Source: Clavelina lepadiformis
Taxonomy: Eukaryota > Chordata > Ascidiacea > Aplousobranchia > Clavelinidae
Length of the DNA stretch: 64,000 nucleotides
Assembly: GCF_947623445.1 (NCBI RefSeq)
Contig: NC_135241.1
Coordinates: 15,998,501-16,062,500, forward strand
Direction: 5' to 3'
The notes beneath the pieces are model-generated. The model had not been told where the DNA came from and searched no databases. It worked only from the letters and a program-made list of their open reading frames with translations. Position numbers and translations under genes: made by a program. Each line of letters begins with the position of its first letter. Positions within the stretch are counted from its first letter, which is position 1. This document shows positions 11,847 to 24,700 of this stretch, piece after piece.

Positions 11847-14257
11847 GGATTATGGCACTTTCTATGATCGTGATCTTGTGTTTATACAACATTGATGAAT
11901 GTGTGGCGGCCGGGCCACGATATTGGACCATTTTACTTTAATTTTTCATTTTCTCACTTAATTAAAATTCTGTTGCCATGGCAATGCCCTGATGAGCTTA
12001 ATCTGAATGGATTAATGAAACGTTGGCAAACGATAAAGTTCTGTTTTTCATCAGTTGTGCTTATATTTGATGATTATTATGTGATGGCTATGTCACGCGT
12101 CTTGAGTTGTTTTGTAAATGCTGAAATTTTATTTTGGGATCTTGCAATTCAGTTGTTGACCAGACTTAAATTCTCCTTAATGACGTTCAGATAAATTACC
12201 TCGTTTGAACTGGTGTGCCATATATATACTGTTGTAATGTTTACAATCTTTCCTTTTACCCTTTTCACTTGTTACCAAACGCAATGTAACATTCAGTAAG
12301 CTTTGCCCGAAGGTGAAAGCCATTGTGTCTGATAATTAATTAATAAATAAAATGGGAACTTTATCATTTAGTAATATGCATAGACAGAATTCAAGCAACT
12401 AAACAGCATAGTCACGCCAATATTATATTACACGGTGTCGATTGTAACCACCCCAGTATAGGAGTAAATTGTTGTTCACTGCTTATGGTAAAATGCCAAA
12501 TCAAGAAAAACTACACTGTCGAGTAAAAATGTTATCGGAATAGATCTCTTCACGGTTGGTGTTTATTTCAAATTAACTTATTGCAATTTTTTTTCGATAT
12601 TGTCTATAGCTTACTTCCAATACTTAACTTTCCAAAATATTGAAATTTTTTAACTAAAGTGGTAATCAAGACATCTGTTTCTGACTTATGTCATTACAAC
12701 AGTGTGTTAAATCATTATAATAACACTGTTGTGCTTTATTGTTGCAACGTGTAATAACCCACTCCACACTGGCTATTCATGCTAAACTGCCTGATTGTGA
12801 AAAACAACCCAGCTATAAGTCGTCGAAGTTTGTTGTACTGAAGACTATAAGCAAATTATGGAAATGCACTTATTTCTGCAAGATAACCTTCAATAACAAC
12901 ATCATTCGACAATTTTTTAGGAAATGCTAAGAATTTACTTTCTAATTCACATAACCCACTATTTTAGCCCGAAAATCTATTGCAACATATAAAAACAAAA
13001 CTTAGGTCATTTAGAAGAATAAGTGATGAAAGGAATATTAATTATAGCGGAAAAAAAGGTTTATTAAAGCAAAAAAACATGTAACAATTTTCCCCGTTCT
13101 TTCCAAACCCACTACCGTTATGCAAGATCGAAAAATATGTTTTAACTATAGCAGAAGATCAGCCCTCGAAATAACACTGAAAACCCAATCGAAGTTTGAA
13201 AGGATCAAGTGCCCCAAGAGAGATTCCATTCGCAGCAGGGTGGACAAAAATTAATTTCTTGTTTGAAAACTATACTCAAGTATTCGTTCGCAAACAAATC
13301 GCATAATGTCACTAAAAATATGCCAACTGTCAAAAGAAAGGTTTAAAACATCTGGCAATGCATTGAAATCTTCTTGAGTCAACTATCCGTTCTCAAATCA
13401 TTGTCGTTTGAACAGTTATCCAACAATCCAAGATATTTTAGTTTATAGGCGCCAAGTGCTACGTTTAAGTAAAAATCGTTACTGAAAATATTCAAGACAA
13501 ATACAGGTTCTTCGACTGCGATAAGTCAACTTATTTACGACACAAGCAAAAAGAAGTCAATCAGCCTGCGTAGCAAAAAGAAGACTTCTCAATCAACACC
13601 CTTTCCTCTCCCATTACTTATTATAATAAGTGAAATAAATTCGCCTGCAATATATGTCTAGCAAATGTTTTGGTGAAAATGCAAAGTCTATTATGAATGA
13701 AAACAAAGGTTTGCACGTATATAATAGCGAATAGCAATAAGTTCTCAGTAAAAGGTTTAAATACAAAGTAGTATCAATGAAAAAATGAGCTGGATTATTA
13801 TATATTTCAATTGATAAAAAAAACATATATTGCACATTTTCGTTAACAGATGAGTGAGCGCTTTTTCAAAGGTCGATGAAAGTGAGCAACGGGGAAAAAG
13901 ATGAACTAGGTTAAGTAATAGCAGAGTACATGTGCAACCAAAACCGTTGACATACCGTTCGTTAATTCTACAATACCCTAAAATTACGAAGCAAACTAGA
14001 CTTGCTTTAACTCAGATATTGATTGTAAAAGTAACGTGTAACAGTGTGCGTTAACCAAAGCTAAAAAAATACAGCACCATTACAGCAACGTATATGCGTG
14101 GTATTATAGTTTCCAACACGTTTGCATAAGTAAAAGGTAAGACCACTCCACGACAAGAGTAGTGCAAAGACTGGGGTGTAGCGGCCGAAAAAGTGGGTTG
14201 GTGTTCACGAAGCATTGTATCGCAAGGCGCAAGTGCATGTGATGAAGCCCAAGCACC
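11847..14257. other. Intergenic region, nothing supported
   Basis: No frame with plausible exon structure was found. The first 8 bases are the right-hand copy of the 8-bp duplication. Open frames of 60-130 codons (11,892-12,194, 12,739-12,930, 13,614-13,835) are AT-driven and have no recognisable content. The left part probably includes the TBC1D22 3' UTR (minus strand), whose end I could not fix. Confidence 0.6.
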
Positions 14258-17200
14258 TCAAAATGCAGGGCTGACTTTACTTGGCAGATGACTTGGAGCA
14301 TCGGCAAACATGTACTTCAGTCTAAAAGCCTCCGCCAGGAGCAATTTAATTTCTTCGTCACCCCAGTGATGTGTTGGGACGTTTTGAATCATCAGCATTA
14401 ACCCCTGTATTAGTTAAAGGCTATATTAAAGGCCTTAGAAAACTACTGTAAGTAAATAGTCCATATGTTGCGAACTTATCACTCTTGAAAAAAACGCAAA
14501 GGAACAACTATGACAAACAAAGCTGATTGTGGCTAAACCAGTTTGATGATGAACAAGTCGAGCATAACGGTTAGAACAACACCTGAAAATCTTTTTCTGA
14601 AAGCAACTGATTTCTCCATTGTTTCAGGAATGCTGCGCACGTGTAAAGATGGAAATCGGAAAATCCATCTGTCTCTGCTAGGTATGTGTCCCATAATCGT
14701 ATTGTGCATCTGATACACAATTACAGAATTTAAAAAGTTTACTTCAAATGTATATGAATGAAGTCTTTGAAACAAATTTGATGTTACCGTAATGGAATTT
14801 CACGCATCAAAAGATTATTCATCCAACGAAAGGCAAATTGCAGGTATTCGATTTGCTCAGCTTCCAAATGTGCATGAAGCTCCGCTATGTTAAAAATGAA
14901 AGCTGTTCTGGATGGATTCAATCAAGCTTAGCTGCATAAATTGTACCAAATGCATTATGCAGCCTTAACGAAACTCACCATCAACCCTCTTTGTTAACTC
15001 CCTCAATTTGTTAACCTTGTTCTGAACTCCCGGTTGTGCAAAAGTGTAATTGTCTTGAATTCCATCTAGTAAATTTCCCACACACCAATATGTATCTGCT
15101 TCCATCTCCTTCAGGATTGATTCCGGTAGGGCGGACACATCGTAAGTCTCGACGTCGCAGCCTTCATCTTTAATGCGAATGCAACTTAATGGCTAAAACT
15201 TCATTTTACAAACGCGTTCTTTTATTGAAATTAACTGTATGACGATTGATGATGCTCTTTAAATTACCCAAACGATGGCACTGAATGTTACACTATGTAA
15301 TTTACGTTGATGCCAAACAAGTACAACAGTTATTTCATATCATCTCTGGATCATACTCAGTTACTGGATCAGTCAGTTATATGAAAACAACAGGCACAAA
15401 AAAGTTATCAAAGTAAACTTCAAGCATAATGTGGTGTAAACGCAAATTTGAACTAACAGTCACACAGACATACCTATCTGTGCAGTAAGGAAGACTATGA
15501 AAAAAGGAGTGACCAGGTCATTAATGCCTTGCACATAACCACTTGCAGGATGACGTACCGCCCATACAAACAAGAGTCGTTCAAAAATCTACTCATAGAA
15601 AGACTCGGACTTGTTACTTGTTTTGCAGTAGCTATTAAAATTAAACGTGAAACACCACTTCTAACATATGTTTTACTTACGTTTTGTACTATGGATTGCT
15701 GAAATAATGGAATCAGAGGATTGGTTCTTGGTATGTCAATGTGTATCTAGAGCAGAGCAAACAGACATCACAAGTCAAATTTTGTTGAGATTGTTTACTG
15801 TAATACAGATTTTTTCTCCGTTTACACAAAGTTTGCACACTAAAATTCAGACCTGTCGAAAAGTGGTTTGGTACATGGGCTGCTCCCTTGCTTCATAATA
15901 CTGATCAACAAAATTAAAATATTCACTTCTCTTCCGAGTTAATACAATTTGCCGCCTGTCTTTGTTGGCGGGTAAGTAACCCTGTGACAAGAAATATCCT
16001 AAATAAAATATTAATATTACCTTCCCAGTCTCTGAGGCAGGTATAGGAAATCATTCATGCTAATTAATTCTGACAACCACCATCAAGCCACTACCTTCTT
16101 CAGTTAAGATAGGAAAACCTGTGCCAAATTATGATTCAGGGAATACCATACGAAAAAACCCAATGAAATTTGAATGAACCACGAAACCTCAGTATGTTGA
16201 AAAACACATGAAAACAATTTCTAGATCTGAAATCAGCATGATTCCTAACTTCATTAGAAGCCATAAGAAACATTATTAACGTTGAAAAAATGAGGAAAAA
16301 AGAAACATTTTAAGTAGCGATATAAAATATACAAGTATAATATACATGGTGCTTTACATATACAGTATATATATATATGTAAAATATTCATAAAAATACT
16401 AACAGAAAGTAATTGCCATGTAACAGCTCTCACACATGAAGGAATGCCTGGCCAACTCAACTTCCTTAGTTCATCTACAACAAACATAACTTATGCTGAT
16501 TAGATAAAATGCAAATAATCCCACATGATCTATCGTCCTCAGTACAATCAGACAACATGTTTTGCAATGTAAAATAATGAAAACCTTAAAACAGTTAATA
16601 CTAAAGATTAAACAATGGACACCCAGTGAGCAGTGTTGTCGTTATTATTGTATCAAAAATTTTACCTAGTACAGTGGGACCTCGTTAATCCGGACCCCGA
16701 TGAACCGGAATCCACGCTATCCGACACAAAACTGCCGGGAACGGATTTCTTCCTATGCATTTTACCCCTTTAATCCGGAAACCCCGCTGTCCGACTCCGA
16801 CACAAAAGTTTTGGAACAAACGTGCTAAATCAATAGCAATAAAATCCGATAAACCGGATTATTAACAGTTAAGCGAAAATGATTCACGATTGTCCTAATA
16901 CAGTATGTTAGTTTGTTGACGAAACAATAGCCGATTATTATCTACGCATAATTACGTTGCGTTGCATAATGACGTTGTAGCAGCGGTGACGGTCCTATTC
17001 GTTGTGGCAAGCCACTTTGTCAGTTACAGCTGAGTAAGCTGCACAGCTTTTTAGTCATACTATGAAATACTGTACAGTATTTTAGAAACGAAAAAATAAA
17101 TTGTTCATCAACACTAACAAACAACGCTTCCGCGGTCGCAAAAAAATACGTACATTACATAGGTTGAGTGCGGCAATCTATTGAAGACATACTGCTGCGA

Positions 17201-20200
17201 CTCAATCGTGCTATCAGCTTTTGATATCGCATTGCGCAAAAATTGGAAACAGGCCTAAGAAAGTTCTAGACTGCTGGTCCCGCCGGAATGCTTCGCCATG
17301 CAAGAGCGGTTGTCAAACCGATTTGCGGCCGCATGTTCGTCACTTCTGGCTTAGAGCATTCGTCTTTAATACGGTGGTTCTGGGGTTCGACACTGGGTCG
17401 GATCATACAAAAAATATAATTTTATTTTTGTTGCTGTCCAGCCAGAAACTCGGTACTTAGAATTGGAGTAAGGTGCATACTGCGTTTTGAACACGGTGCT
17501 GCATTTGCAAGATTGATTGATTTTTTACTTTCCAATAATCCGGATACCCCGCTAAACCGACATTTTTTGACGAAACGAAGTGGTCCGGATTAACGAGGTC
17601 TCACTGTATATCATATCACAACCTCACATACCTTGAAAGTTAAGATAACTCAAAGTAATTTAATGTACGCTTTGACTTGGAGTTAATTAGCTCCGATCAT
17701 ACACCCTCTTACCTAGGTCAGTAGAAGTAGAATTTATTACTTGATGAAACTTCTCAACTCGTGACTTTTCTTTTGTTATGTTGCCAGCAGACATAGGCAT
17801 TCGAATTGATTGCGGTTTTGGTGCAGATCCGGCACTTGCTATGCCTACAACAGAGAAGTAAAAATGTTTTTAACTTGCCTTCCAAATAAAATTTAACCAA
17901 TAACCTTTAACTCAATACTCAGTTGTACAATTCTTGACAATATTTGTAAACTACCGGTAGGCAGGTAACCAAATGCTTTTGTGCATTCCAAAATTTTTTC
18001 TTGTAACAGCACCTACTGTATTACAGCAACGGTTAAACAATACAACTAATTTACTTGGTGGTAAAAGAATTATTCGGCTTGAGTTTTCAGTGTTAGATTT
18101 CCCATTAACACCAGCATTTTCATCAATGTTTGAATTTTCCTTTACTGAGGGTGGATCATTGTCTACAGAAACATTTTTCAATGAATCAGCAGTTTGAGAA
18201 TTGCTCCTTTCTATCTGCTGTTTTGATGTTTCAGTTCTTGTATTTAACTCAGAGTCACTGGAGCTGTCTGGTAAAGTTCGTGTAGCAGTCCCAGGATATT
18301 TTCTTCTTGGTTGGAATGTTTTTACAGTGAAAGTAGGATTTGTATATTTGTTTTTATCAGTTGATGGAGAAACAACATATAAAGCTCCACCACTAGTGGT
18401 AGGAGGATCAGGAAAAAATGTCGTTTGTGATGCTGACTGAGATTGAGCATGTTGTTCAATTACCGCTTGAGCTGTGGCTTGAACCTAGACAAATGCAAAA
18501 ATAGCAAACTAATATAAATCTTAATACCCTAACATCCTTTAATCAACAGAAGTGGGCGGCTCTTTTTTTAGGAGCGATATAGAGAGCAACGCTCTGTTGT
18601 GGGAATGGAACCACGAGCGGACTCTTTTTAAGAGTTATTTGCTCACCAACCTTTTTTGGTGGAAATCTGCAAAATATTGGAAGGGACAGATATGAAAGTG
18701 CAGAAATGAAAATGTGATGAAATAAACAAATTCGCTGTTAACTACACCCGCTTATTTAATCGGAAGACCGAAATAGTTCAAATCTCGTAATAAAAATTTG
18801 TTATTTGTTTTTAAGGTTGTTGTTGCCCAGACAATCAAATTACATTAAACACAAAAATTCTTGGAAAATTTTTAATTTTAGCACTGTTTATCACTCGTAT
18901 GGTGGGTTTATTCTTTTGTAGATGATAGCCTATTCATGAGTGATTTGAAACCGGTATCGAAGCAATAACCGAAAAACTTATCAGTACTTGATAAAAATGA
19001 TTGTATGGAAATTACTAAGTCTCTCTTTTATTCCAAATTGAATACCTAGCCTACATAAAAATTTCACTCCACGGAGCATATTTATGATGAAGCTATTATG
19101 CCTCATTTTTGTCCATAAGTAAAAGTTTAATATCGTTAGACATTTTGCATCTCAAATAGATTTGACATGATGTTCCTCTGTTTGCAGTGTGTGAAACGAT
19201 ACGAAGAAATTGACTATGAAACAGCCTATTGCCTTTAGTCTCGCAAACGTAAATAATAATTTGCTGACTTAATTTTGGTAACACATTGTACTGTAATGAC
19301 ATAATTCGTAATTTGTATTTTGCTTCAACTTCCAAATTTCATCCAACGTGATAAATATTGGGGGGACATGTCTCCTCAATAACCCCCAGGATTTCCGCCC
19401 ATGTATTATTGCATTTTTTTGCGCTTTTGGCAAGCTGTTTAGTGGATGTAAACTAGAGGTGGGCATAAGTGTGATTTTGAGCGTGCTCCTTTTTAAAGGA
19501 TAGTTGCTAGTTTGTCTTCTTTTGCATATGCAACACTGTAAAAGGCACAAATTGGATACAAATAGTTGGATTGAAAAAATGATACGTTTTTGGACTGACA
19601 CAAAACTACAATTTTTTGAAGTGAATAAAAAATGGCTGCTTTGAGACTAATTTCATGCACAGTTTTTGCTCCGAAAATTAATGGCAAAAAATAAACAACA
19701 TGACATGTGACAGTAAACACAGCATGACTGAACCATGTTATGGTGGTTCAAAATACGCTTGGTTTTTTAAAAGGAAAAGAATGAGCCGAGTGGTTATCAT
19801 GGTGTCAGAATCTGCTTCACATTGCCGTTATTTTTACAACTTAACCGTGAAAGTAGTGCTGCACGTAACTCGAAATTTAATTATACAATTTACGTGCCAC
19901 ATGACCGAAAGTTATTACATAATTTTTACAGCTACTGTTCGCATTATTTATGGTAATACTGTGATATCATTGTTGCTTATGGGCAAAGCAGGTTTATATC
20001 ACAAATAATTGCTTAATATTGAGTTTCAGTTTCACAAACTTTGTGTTTCTTTTGGATAGCTCAGTCACTAGAACTTTTTCATAAAAAATCATCGTTTTGT
20101 CTTGTTTTACATTAATGACAGGCTGAAATGTAAGTAAAGTTTATTAACTGTAGTCGTTATTAATTGGACTTATTTTCTGACAAATGTTTTTCCAAACTTA

Positions 20201-21741
20201 ATTGCTTATTGTAACTCTATTGACATTGTGTGTAGTCTATTTTTGCACTAGACACGAAAGCCATATTTCGCATGTATGATACTTCATGCAGTTTTGTATC
20301 ATTTAAACAGTGTCACTACCATACTTTCCATACTCGATTTAAGGTCGTAGCAATATTTATCAAAGGCTGATTATTACGTCACATGACAAACATTATTTTC
20401 TGCTATCGCCCATATTTGGAAAACGGCAACGAAGAACAAGAGCCCAGTGCAGATATCGCACACATTTCAATTGCATTTGAACAATGAATGCATACAAATA
20501 AAAAGCTAGTTATGGATGTTTTGTGTGCATGAATATGCCAAAAAAGGTAGATTGCATAATAACGTAATTTGCGCAAAATGTTCATAAAAGCAGCTTGGTT
20601 ACATAATTAAGTAGTAATTATCAATAATGTGCAAGCCTGTTTGCAAGCGAAAAAAACTAAATTGTTAAAAGTTAGCATCTACAATTCTACAAGGTTCGTA
20701 AGATTCTACTCGTCTATTAACCATTTGTGACAAATAGGACTAAAACAAAATTCTTGAGCATGAGATTCATGGAAATTTTCCATAATATTTACAACAAATA
20801 ATCGTAAGCAATTACAATTGCAGTTTGACAAACGTTTTACGAGGCAAATTTGCAACTTACGATTTTGATTTGTGTTGGAAAATGTAATGGAGTGAAAATA
20901 TTTTTTAATCGATGAAAACAGGGAGAGAACTCAACGAGCGCAATCTTTATTTTATGGAAGAATGAAAGCACAGGTGACACTCTTTTTTCATTGATAAACA
21001 AAAGCATGAGCAACTGTTCTTTATTAAAGAGCAGTTGCTCAGATCTGATAACCAATTATTTAACATTGCAACAAACTGCATATCATTTTCAACGATAATT
21101 CATTACACTAAATTCGGATATGATCACAAAACATGAAATCTTATGTTAAACACTTGGTACATCAATAATGAGTCCATCTACGATACATTCCATTGTAGTT
21201 GTTTTATCAATGCAAAATTAGTTCTAATAAATGTAATCCATATACTACTACATATAAAACATACTACCTGAACATAACAATAACTGAATACTTCAGTGAT
21301 CAATGAAACCCACCTGATCTGGACTAAAACCCATATCCATATTTGTAAGAGCTGCTGTTCTTAGCAAATCATCATCCGCGGCATCCCATGCATCTTCTGT
21401 ATGGTTTTCAAACTCCTTAAATGTAAGTTTGTGACGTGGAGCATGTTGTGGAGATTCGCTTGCCACTTTCTTTTGCAAGTTTGATGAAGGACTACATTCA
21501 TCAAATAAGGTTAAGTAACGCATTATACATTTTTACAAAAAATTTTGAATATCAAAGCACATGTCTCCATAATGATATTCAAATATGTAGTATGATACAT
21601 ATAGCTAAATACCTTGATGGGAATCTTACATTATTATAGCTTTACGGAGTGTGTTTCACATACTAACCTTCCAGAAGCGGACCTTGAAGATCGTTTCCAA
21701 AAAGGTTTCTTCTTTCCATCATCAGCATAACGACTGCTCAT
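14258..21741 (-). CDS. TBC1D22: TBC1 domain family member 22 (Rab GTPase-activating protein)
   Basis: Twelve exons, minus strand, every junction in frame: 21668-21741, 21314-21491, 18055-18484, 17713-17844, 16404-16474, 15853-15981, 15681-15746, 15474-15588, 14979-15167, 14788-14884, 14583-14709, 14258-14404; 584 residues. The start is ATG at 21,741 (MSSRYADDGKKKPFWKRSS). Residues 1-270 are a Ser/Thr-rich low-complexity arm containing FKEFENHTEDAWD, a conserved N-terminal patch. The TBC domain runs from about 273 to the end: LRKLSWPGIPSCVRAVTWQLL, YLPANKDRRQIVL, the arginine finger IHIDIPR (IxxDxxR), the glutamine finger SGYVQGINDLVTPFF (YxQ), EADTYWCVGNLLDGIQDNYT, LQFAFRWMNNLLMREIPLR and the C-terminal LLAEAFRLKYMFADAPSH. 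Both catalytic fingers are intact, so it should accelerate GTP hydrolysis on a Rab; vertebrate TBC1D22A/B are Golgi-associated and bind ACBD3. The A/B split cannot be assigned. Confidence 0.95.
16672..17606. mobile_element. Non-autonomous Tigger/pogo-type element
   Basis: The terminal inverted repeats begin CAGTGGGACCTCGTTAATCC on the left and CAGTGAGACCTCGTTAATCC (reverse-complemented) on the right: 22 of 23 bases match through CCGGA. Both ends are flanked by TA, the target duplication of Tc1/mariner-pogo elements. The 935-bp interior has extra CCGGA/CCGAC-rich subterminal repeats and no transposase; the 79-codon frame at 17,221-17,460 is unrecognised. It sits in the TBC1D22 intron between 16,474 and 17,713. 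Confidence 0.9.
18547..18655. repeat. Degenerate hAT-like end (CAGAAGTGGGC type)
   Basis: CAGAAGTGGGCGGCTC is followed by GAGC/GCTC palindromes (GGAGCG, GAGCAACGCTC, GAGTTATTTGCTC), the usual texture of hAT terminal regions. No partner end or target duplication was found. It lies in a TBC1D22 intron. Confidence 0.35.
19454..19515. repeat. Degenerate hAT-like end (TAGAGGTGGGCA type)
   Basis: TAGAGGTGGGCATAAG leads into GAGCGTGCTCC and TTTAAAGG palindromic words. A second GAGCAACTG...CAGTTGCTC palindrome at 21,007-21,042 could belong to the same family. No matching opposite end was seen, so these are treated as remnants. Confidence 0.3.
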
Positions 21742-24700
21742 GATGAATTTAATAAAGTTCTGTTTGTGTTGGATCTGGTGGCTTGTGGCAAATTTGCCGC
21801 CCAAGCTACAAGAACTACCTTGGAACTTTTTTAATATAATATGATCTAACCTTGTAATAACAAAAAATTTCTACCACATAAAAACTTAGGCATTCCTTAC
21901 AAACACACAGCAGAAGAAAAGTATATTTAAGCTAGGCTTACTCCACATAGACCCAAAACTTGGTCACAACACTAAGCTCATGAACGAATGCAGGAAATAT
22001 TAGTGAGTTCTAAACCTGTACTTTTTTAAATAAAATAATTAATTCGTGTAAAAATCATGACAGGAATAGAGATTCTTTGATTAATCCTCATGGGCTCAGA
22101 CTCCAATTTTAGGTAACCAAATTGACATAACCACGATTGCCTGTAGTGCAAGTAGAAAAACCTTACACTGTCTGGAACTCTGTCTGAATCGCGTACGGTA
22201 TCATAATACTTATCCTAAGACTGTCTGAACAATTTTCAGATTCACACTGCCTGGATTTTTTGGCAATGACGCCTATGGAAGTTGAGAAGATAAATAACTA
22301 ATTGGCCAAAAGTATGTTAACCAGCCATAATATTTGTTAAAAATAAGATTACGAGACTAAGTTACATTACATTAAAAAGCTGAAGTTAGTTGTTTAGCTG
22401 CATATAATGCTTTCCAATTATTTTTAATGCTTTTTAAAAGATGAAAGCACTGAAACAACAGCAAAATTGTTATATTTTGTGTGCTCCTTTAACAGCAGAA
22501 TCTTTTGTTTTTTACAGAAGAGGTCCGGTTTTCAGTTATTGATTTTAGCATGACAACAATACAGCATAGAGTAGAGTAATGGTTCATTTTTAATAAGGCA
22601 AGTCAAAGTAACATGTTTGGTCAAATTTTCTGTAAGCAATGATTTAAAACTTGTCAGTACTCGGTATGTATATTTACATAGCCTAGGCTACCTAGTACAC
22701 CTAATGTTAATTTTACGGCATCTTCACTCATTTACAGAGCTACAATGATTTACGCATAACTGTCAACCATGCAGTTCGCAAACGTACACAAAACGCTGCC
22801 CCATATCGGAAGTCGCGCCTGCTGAAACCTGCGCTTTACTTTGCACTGCTGTGGTTAAAATGCCTAGCACAAATTAAAATACAGTAACAAAACCAGAAAA
22901 CACCAAAAACCGTTTTTTTACCAAAACGTAGCTTTCCGACGTTTAGCAATATAATGCTGTACTGTATTCTTTTCTGACGACTGCCTTTTACGATGACGTT
23001 GTTAGAGACGAGATGTTTTTCGATGTTTCAAGAAATGTGGCGTGTTCTGTTTGACGTCAATTTGGAATGATCAGCATATTGGCAAAAATAGCAGATGCCA
23101 CTCCAGAAATACCAAATCCTCTAGGCAAGGTTCAATCTACTATTACAGCTCATATAAAATACAAATTATGACACACCACAAGTGAGTGGCAAAAAATCCA
23201 AATTTTAATGTATGATAAAAAAATCCAAGATATAAAATTGTAACGAGATCTCACAATGTAACGAGAATGAATATGGAGAAAGAGTTATGAGAAGGAAGTT
23301 CTTGACCTGTTATCTACGAGTGTACTCTTCTTGGAGTATCGTTTTGACCATGTGTTGTGTTCTATCTTCACTAATAAACATCCAAAACGGGCCACATTAA
23401 ATGACCGCAGGTCGTCCGCTACTTTACACTTATTCACAATCTGTGCGCTGGTCTTACAATACTGTCCGGTGAATAAAACCAAAAACTTAGCAGGGGGAGG
23501 GCCAGGGGCAGGTATTGGCACAAAATTTGACCAAGACAAACCCGTCCAGTCCCTGTTTGTAGCTTGTCCCGGTTATGAGCTGTTTTTGGCTGATAACGAA
23601 AAATTTATTCGATAATATTTCGTTTTATCAGGTTTATGTTAAAAATTTTAAAGTATTATTTTGTTATAAAAAGGGAGCAGTGTGAGTCATACCTCAGATA
23701 GTAAGTAGGTATCGCATCGTATCGCGTATCGCATAATAAAAGAGTATTATTTGAGCAGCTTGTGTAACAATTGTTTTCCGTTTAAAGCTGAAGTGGTCAT
23801 GCATTGCAATTTTTTGTATTTCGTCTAACTTGTAACCGAACGCTACATAATCAACTTAAAATTTGCCACACATTTTTGGAGATACATTAACTACCAATTT
23901 TATGACTGCTCTATTTTGTCAGTAATATTCTTTTATATTAAATACTGGACTGAAGGTGATGCGATTTGCCGAAGTCGTGCGGTCAGTGACCAGTGCGCTC
24001 GTTTCAGGGAAAGCTGACAACTGTACAAACTTAACTTAGAAACAAGAAAACAAAACTTATGTACTTATAAGTAAATACATAGGCTTTTTGTCTCGTGACT
24101 CATGTTTTATTGTATTTTAGAGATATACCCTACAGAATACTGGACTTTTTAGAGTAGTTTCCGAATTTAAGCCGCAGCATTTTACGACCGTTCACACGTC
24201 CAGCAAATAGTTTTAGAATGTGAAATAAAGTGCCTTTACAAAATCCACTATGTTTGCAAATGAAAACGTTTCATTATAAATTAAAAGCGGTTTATGAGAT
24301 TCGGAAAAAAATATGGAAAATGGCTTTGAATCTATTGTCATTTGGTTCCCAAAAACTCGTTATTCAAGAAATTCAGAATGTACACCCCTTCTCAACTCTG
24401 TTTTAATTAAGATCAAAAGTCACACAAATTTTGTTAAGCCAAAGATTTCGAGAATATTTATATCGTTGGTTTAACCATAGTAAACTAAAATGTAAAATAG
24501 ACGTTTTAGTGTAATATGGTTTCACTAAGGTGTTCCGTAATTCCTTACATCCCGACATTCCGGTATTTAATGTTGTCCTAACGCGGGTATTTTGAAGTTC
24601 TTGTTTCCGATTTCCAAAAACAGAAAGGCGAAATGGTGGTAAGGCCAGGCTATTACTTGGAAAAGAGTGTTCCACCTCGCCGCCACCGCCAATCAGTTGG

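Noticed and set aside
23285..23615. Overlapping open frames on both strands (84 and 94 codons)
   Set aside because: No splice context, no recognisable domain, and openness on both strands is typical of chance in a locally GC-richer patch.
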